Shown: positions 59,358 to 64,000 of the stretch, piece after piece
How the letters are laid out: each line of letters begins with the position of its first letter
Numbering within the stretch: the stretch's first letter is position 1
DNA from: Cheiracanthium punctorium
Lineage: Eukaryota > Arthropoda > Arachnida > Araneae > Cheiracanthiidae
DNA: 64,000 nt
Direction: 5' to 3'
NCBI GenBank assembly: GCA_038373885.1
Contig: JAWZYV010006255.1
Location: 62,001-126,000, forward strand
The notes under the pieces: generated by a model
What the model was told of the DNA's origin: nothing
Database searches by the model: none
What the model saw: the letters and a program-made list of their open reading frames with translations, nothing else
Made by a program: the position numbers and the translations under genes

Positions 59358-62357
59358 AAAAATTCTACATGGAAATATGCATAAGCTTTTGTTCTCATTT
59401 AAATCGGTATTTCCGAAAATAAACGCTGTTACCGTTTGGAGAAGTTAGGAAAATTTCAACACAGTTAAAATCGCATCTTAGAATGAAAAATGTTAGACCC
59501 TACTTCATCAATTGTTAATACCGTGTAACTAAATATTTACAATTTTCAACCGCTAACTCGTTTCACCTTACAGCAATGAAATGTCATATATCGGGGTAAA
59601 TAAAACTCAAGAAATCTATTTGTGGGGGGGGGGGGAACTCATACATCGAACATTTTATCATCAAGTATTAACATTTACTAAAGAGATACATTTAAATCAT
59701 TAAAACTGTAGCCGCCATTATGTGGGGAATATAAACAGCCACTTTTTTCAAATTGTAATTTTTGATTCAGAATACAGCATTATCTGTCATTATAGCTCGG
59801 AATGTTAGAAATAAAGCAAGTACACTAGAAAATGATACCAGTTTAACAGAAAAAGTGTGCCTTTGTTAGACTAATATGAGAAGCTAATAGGAAAATCCTA
59901 TGATGGAGTTTAAATTCATTTCTTGTTGAATTGTCACAATATTTCCAGCTTCTGCCTAATGTCAAAAATGTATTTACATTTTTGTCACTATTTATATAAT
60001 ATTTACAGATTTGCTACCAAACAATCTTTTTATACGATTTAAATAGATATATTTCTAAATTTCTTTTATTAATTAAGTTCAATTAAAAACAACCAGATTC
60101 TGATACATTTTTACTGTATATAAATTCAATTTGATTTCCGTAGCGAATGTAACCTACGATGCCTACCTGTTCAGCATGGCAAATTTAAAACAAAGCTTCC
60201 TACACTGAGGAACGAGCGTTGAAAGCAGTCAAGCTCCTTTGTCTACTGAGTGACAAGCTGTTCTCTAATGAACATCTGTGCTGTTATTATAGCTAGGTCT
60301 TGGTGATAAAATACAGCATAAAGTGGCGACGCTTTCTGTGTACTCGTTTGCGTAAAAATTTTCAAAAGTTTACTTGATTACAAAATATGGCTGAGTATAC
60401 TCAGTAGATGGTGCAGATATCTAAACTATAACCCGCTTATTTTTTGCGACAAACGGAAATAAACCCTTCAGAAGTGGATTTCTTTTTGTGGATACTAAAA
60501 ATAGCGACTTATCATAATACATTCAAATTACGTTGCATTTGCGGATGGATTGGATTACCGGAACGCTTAATACCCTGCAGTCACTAATCTCAAGGAATGC
60601 TCCCGTAGAAAAGACGGATAGAATAAATAAACGAAATGATCACTCATATTTTTTGAGCAAATAAATGGCAGGAAACATTGCAGTAATATGCAAACTCATG
60701 TCAGTCAGATGCATATATCTCCATTATCTTTTTCATGATTTGAAATCGTGGAACTGTATCGCTGATTGATCCAAGAGGATTTGCTCCCTGCTTAACTGAT
60801 GAAATCGAACAAAATGGCCGGCAGATGGAGTACTTTAACTTAACCGACTGAGGCTGTTTCAATTTATGAGATTGCTTGAATCCTTGAATTTTGTCTGGAA
60901 ACGAGTTGAAAACGATTGCTTCGATAGAACATCTTCTCTTAAAAGCGGACACTTTATCAACTTTTTCCCTCGTTTTTTTATGTATTAAAGTACTTTTAGA
61001 TTGAAAGAAGACAGGCGAATCATATCGTACTCATAGATTGTAGAGCATTTCACCACACCTATCAAATGCGTATTATGGACTTTTTTTTTGGGGGGGGGGG
61101 AAGCGGAGTACAAATTTTGAATACTCAGTTAAATTACCGTGAAGCTCATTTTGTATTAGAGAAATAATTTTTGTCTAGTGCAAGCAAACTTTTCTGGGAG
61201 GCGAATTTCAAACCCTGCACTCTCCCTCTGGATCCGCCCTTAGAGCATACGGAATACTTTTTCTGCCCGCTTACATACGTCGAAAATGCACGGCAAGAAA
61301 GATCCTGTGCTCTTCGTTACTTCCCGTCATGGACCTTTTTATGTACCATGTGTTGTTCTGGAGCTGCATTAAAGAATAATTTTTACTCTTGTGCTGTTTG
61401 ATTTTTTGTAGTGCAGTGTGAAATCAGATTCGGTTTAACACTGCAAGGTCAGTTTAAGGATACATTGAGCATAAAATATTAAAATTTTCGACATTTCAAC
61501 TATCGGCCTAAACATAGAGAAGACTGAGACGTCTGCTTTATATCTATGAATCCAAATGTATGATTCCATACATATATAATTTATGCCGGTTTAGAATAGA
61601 TAAACATTCAAAATATGTTTTAAAAATGTAAACAAGAGTGACTTTTTCTCAAAATGTGTTTTTTGGATGCTTTAGTACACTTTTCTAAAAACCTGTTTCA
61701 GGTAAACAGTTGAAACTTTCCAAATTTGTTTGAAAAACGTCTTTCTTTAAAAATGCTTAACATTAGATGTGAGTGATAAAGTTTTGAAAATACTGACATT
61801 TTTGTTTATTTAATTTTTAGGATTTTAAATATTTTTTTGAAGTAAAACTTCTTTAGTCGCGACTAGGGGGTAACTCAGACTTTTTTTTCTGACGGAAGTA
61901 ACGCTCAATAAAGGAAGTGACGTATATGTCATATACTCCACGGCAAGCGCGCCTGAAAAAGAAGAATCACGGGAAAATCCTACATTTTCGACCGCTCGCT
62001 CCTTTCGCGGACTTCATTGTTGAAAATGCATTATCATTACTATCATTATTTAGTTTTTCTTGAGATGGCAACGTTATCCACAAAATATGTATTTAAATAT
62101 CTCGTTTTGCCGATGGCAACTAGTTGTAAAATTCTATACTCTCTGAGGAGTTTGTGAAGATTTCCGTTGGGAAATAACTTTTGAATTAAATTGTTTTTAA
62201 GAGGTCTAACGTTTATTTTCTTGATTGTATATCGTTAGATTGTGGCTGGTACTTATTTTCAGACATAAAATTATTACTGCCGTGGTGGTATTGATGAACA
62301 TACAAATGCCAAACGCGTTTTAAAATAAACGACTTGGTGCAGTGATTAATATTTGGC
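59358..62357. other. gene-free stretch
   Basis: A poly(G) run at about 59627, a possible decayed hAT end at 61090-61245 (ctctggatccgccctta), and a less AT-rich patch at 61860-61990 with aaggaagtgacgtat. No coding signature. Confidence 0.4.
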
Positions 62358-62430
62358 GTCCGCTTACTAACTAAGTAGCTTACTAACTAACTCCGCTTAC
62401 TAACTAACTAGTCCGCTTACTAACTACTTA
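62358..62430. repeat. cttactaacta short tandem repeat
   Basis: Four tccgcttactaacta-type units, preceded by a tRNA-like word ttggtgcagtgattaa. Confidence 0.85.
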
Positions 62431-62639
62431 GTATTTTGACTAACTCTTGATACGCTTTAACATTCATCGTGTAAAAATACGGGGAACTTGTTAGGGAAAG
62501 AAACGGCGATTTCTCGCCATTTCTTTGAGACATTAATCTTTATTTATATATCAATAAGTGTTTTGAAGGTACATCCAACATAATATTTTACATGTAATCC
62601 CAACCTCACAGGAGGTTGTCGATAATCCTTATTTTTAGA

Positions 62640-63670
62640 TGAATAATATACAAGGTTTTGGAAAAGCACAAAGAAATAGAACCTGTCTGCAATCGAACCA
62701 GAAAAGTAGTTGGAAATGTCAGTTTAAGAATACTTTTCCTGGATTCTAATCCAACTTCAAGGCAGAACATCGGTTTAAGAACAAGGCGATGGAACATCAC
62801 AATTAAAGGGACAGTGGCTGCAAATGTACCTAAACAGCAGAGGGAAATTTTCGTTTAAGAACGCTATTGGAGGATCATACTTCAATCCCACGAAGGTAAA
62901 TTTATAGGAGGGGACACTTCGCTTAGAAAGTTGGATAACGCCGTTGTTGCAAACAGATGGCGCTACGCACACTGGGTAACTGCGCATCTCAGGTTATTTA
63001 TATTTCCATTGAGGCGAAGTAAATGGAGATCGTTGAATTATCAAAACTTTGCATAGCAAAAAATTAAATCTATGCAAAAAATTAAATGCATAGACTTATG
63101 AGCGTGTTATATAGTAATTACTGGTTTCAGACGTGTTTTAATTACATAATTGTCTTATACTACTATGTCGTAATGAATATAGGCAATAGTTTCGAAGAGA
63201 AGTGATATTATTATTTGTCAAATGCCAGTTGCATTGGCCGTTTGTCCATTAAACTCCTAAATATTATGTATGTCGTGTCTGTTATTATTTTACCCAAAAG
63301 ATGTATTTTAAGAATTGTTAGTACGTAAGAAACGGACCCTGGCTGCAATCAAACCCAAACAAGAAACCCAGACAGAAACTGGTTTTTAAACCCAGACAGA
63401 AACTGGAGTTTAAAAAAATGGATACAGAATAATAATTCGAAACCTACTAGCAGACGAAATCAACGCTTAAGAACACTGTGATAGAAAAACACAACAAAAA
63501 TTACACTACCTGCATTCGAACCCAACAAACAGGGGAAAACATCAGTTAAAGAACACAGTTAAAGTATAATACTAGACTACGGACATTCCCCCCATTCATA
63601 CCCAACCTCCAGACGGAACAATGGTATACGAAAACAGTTAAAGAATAATACTACAACAGGACACTTCCTG
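62640..63670. repeat. degenerate minisatellite-like region
   Basis: Recurring words in the same order: ctgca(t)tcgaacc, acatc(a/g)gtttaagaac, agttaaagaataatac, gga.ac.ttcctggattctaa. Spacing is about 65-110 bp and the repeats are strongly diverged. An exact 19-bp duplication, aaacccagacagaaactgg, lies near 63365-63404. Confidence 0.5.
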
Positions 63671-63671
63671 G

Positions 63672-63989
63672 ATTCTAAGTAATTATCATGAATTACCGAT
63701 GATTCTTACTGGAGATTTTAATGTTAATGTACGCTCTCAAGAATCTCAGTTGTTAGTTGATTTTTTAAAAGAAAAATTTGATCTAACTATGAATACTTCT
63801 CGACTTCAATCAACAACGCGTTTCGGTACAACGATAGATGCTGTATTTTCAAGAAAATTAGCAAATTTAGAGAGTTACATTTATGTTTTACATTATAATT
63901 ACCACAAACCTATAATTTCATACATAAAAATTATGATGACATACAAGTACCTATTTCCAATAAATAATATGAATATAACATTTATATAA
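63672..63989 (+). pseudogene. EEP endonuclease fragment of a mobile element
   Basis: The frame reads ILSNYHELP then MILTGDFNVNV, a helical stretch ending KEKFDLTMN, STTRFGTTIDAVF, and finally YNYHKPIISYI. GDFN, T-x-ID and the terminal His block are the last three conserved parts of exonuclease-endonuclease-phosphatase domains; the usual SDH is NYH here. This form, without a reverse transcriptase following, is typical of the endonuclease joined to helicases in Helentron-type Helitrons, though a CR1-like origin is possible. The N-terminal half and any helicase are missing: upstream lies the degenerate minisatellite. The frame runs on to a stop at 63989 through non-conserved sequence. Counted as a remnant. 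Confidence 0.75.
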
Positions 63990-64000
63990 TCTTTGTAAAG

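Noticed and set aside
60701..60952. 83-codon minus-strand frame
   Set aside because: No domain, no splice context, no similarity to known families that I can recognise.
61081..61245. A hAT MITE
   Set aside because: Only one end-like segment (ctggatccgccctta) is visible; the other end and the TSD are missing.

Overview
The window is eukaryotic, AT-rich, non-coding DNA with no host gene I can support. Every recognisable protein signature belongs to a transposable element: a jockey-like reverse transcriptase, an RNase H domain of another non-LTR retrotransposon, the C-terminus of a mariner-type transposase, and endonuclease (EEP/APE-like) fragments. The style of these remnants (an RNase H beginning LHIYTNGSK, a mariner end with SPDLTPCDFFLWG, abundant hAT MITEs, tRNA-derived SINEs) suggests an arthropod, most plausibly a chelicerate such as a spider. 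That placement is inference, not proof.

Layout. 0-8 kb: unique AT-rich DNA with four small inverted-repeat transposons, a mariner remnant and a decayed LTR. 8-11.3 kb: an RNase H pseudogene, a pogo/Tigger-like element, and two copies of an unclassified transposon with 7-bp target duplications, one inside the other. 12-15.7 kb: a 5'-truncated jockey-like LINE with a 13-bp target-site duplication (TSD), its reverse transcriptase frame split by a 2.28-kb hAT element with an 8-bp TSD. 17.5-19.6 kb: a composite dispersed repeat carrying a SINE, a MULE-like MITE and another MITE. 20.2-22.1 kb: a solo LTR on the minus strand, then a tandem array of endonuclease fragments. 23-31 kb: mostly unique AT-rich DNA with scattered MITEs and a heat-shock-element-like array. 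31.1-34.3 kb: a second, inverted copy of the big hAT element, itself invaded by an 849-bp hAT. 36-46 kb: hAT MITEs, SINEs and palindromic MITEs. 46.5-48.5 kb: a CpG-rich patch followed by a degenerate tandem array. 50.8-60 kb: a clean 7-bp-TSD element, further hAT MITEs, a SINE, a 290-bp microsatellite and palindromic MITEs. 62.6-64 kb: a degenerate minisatellite, then an endonuclease fragment that ends near the window edge.

The elements do not form a pathway. What they record is order of insertion. The most interesting material is two non-autonomous DNA transposon families that do not fit common superfamilies: a ~430-bp family with 7-bp TSDs at three copies, and a ~160-bp palindromic family (ends CATAGCTGCCAAC) with 6-bp TSDs and at least ten copies. 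I see no CRISPR array, rRNA gene or functional tRNA gene, and no sign of a prokaryotic or defence system.
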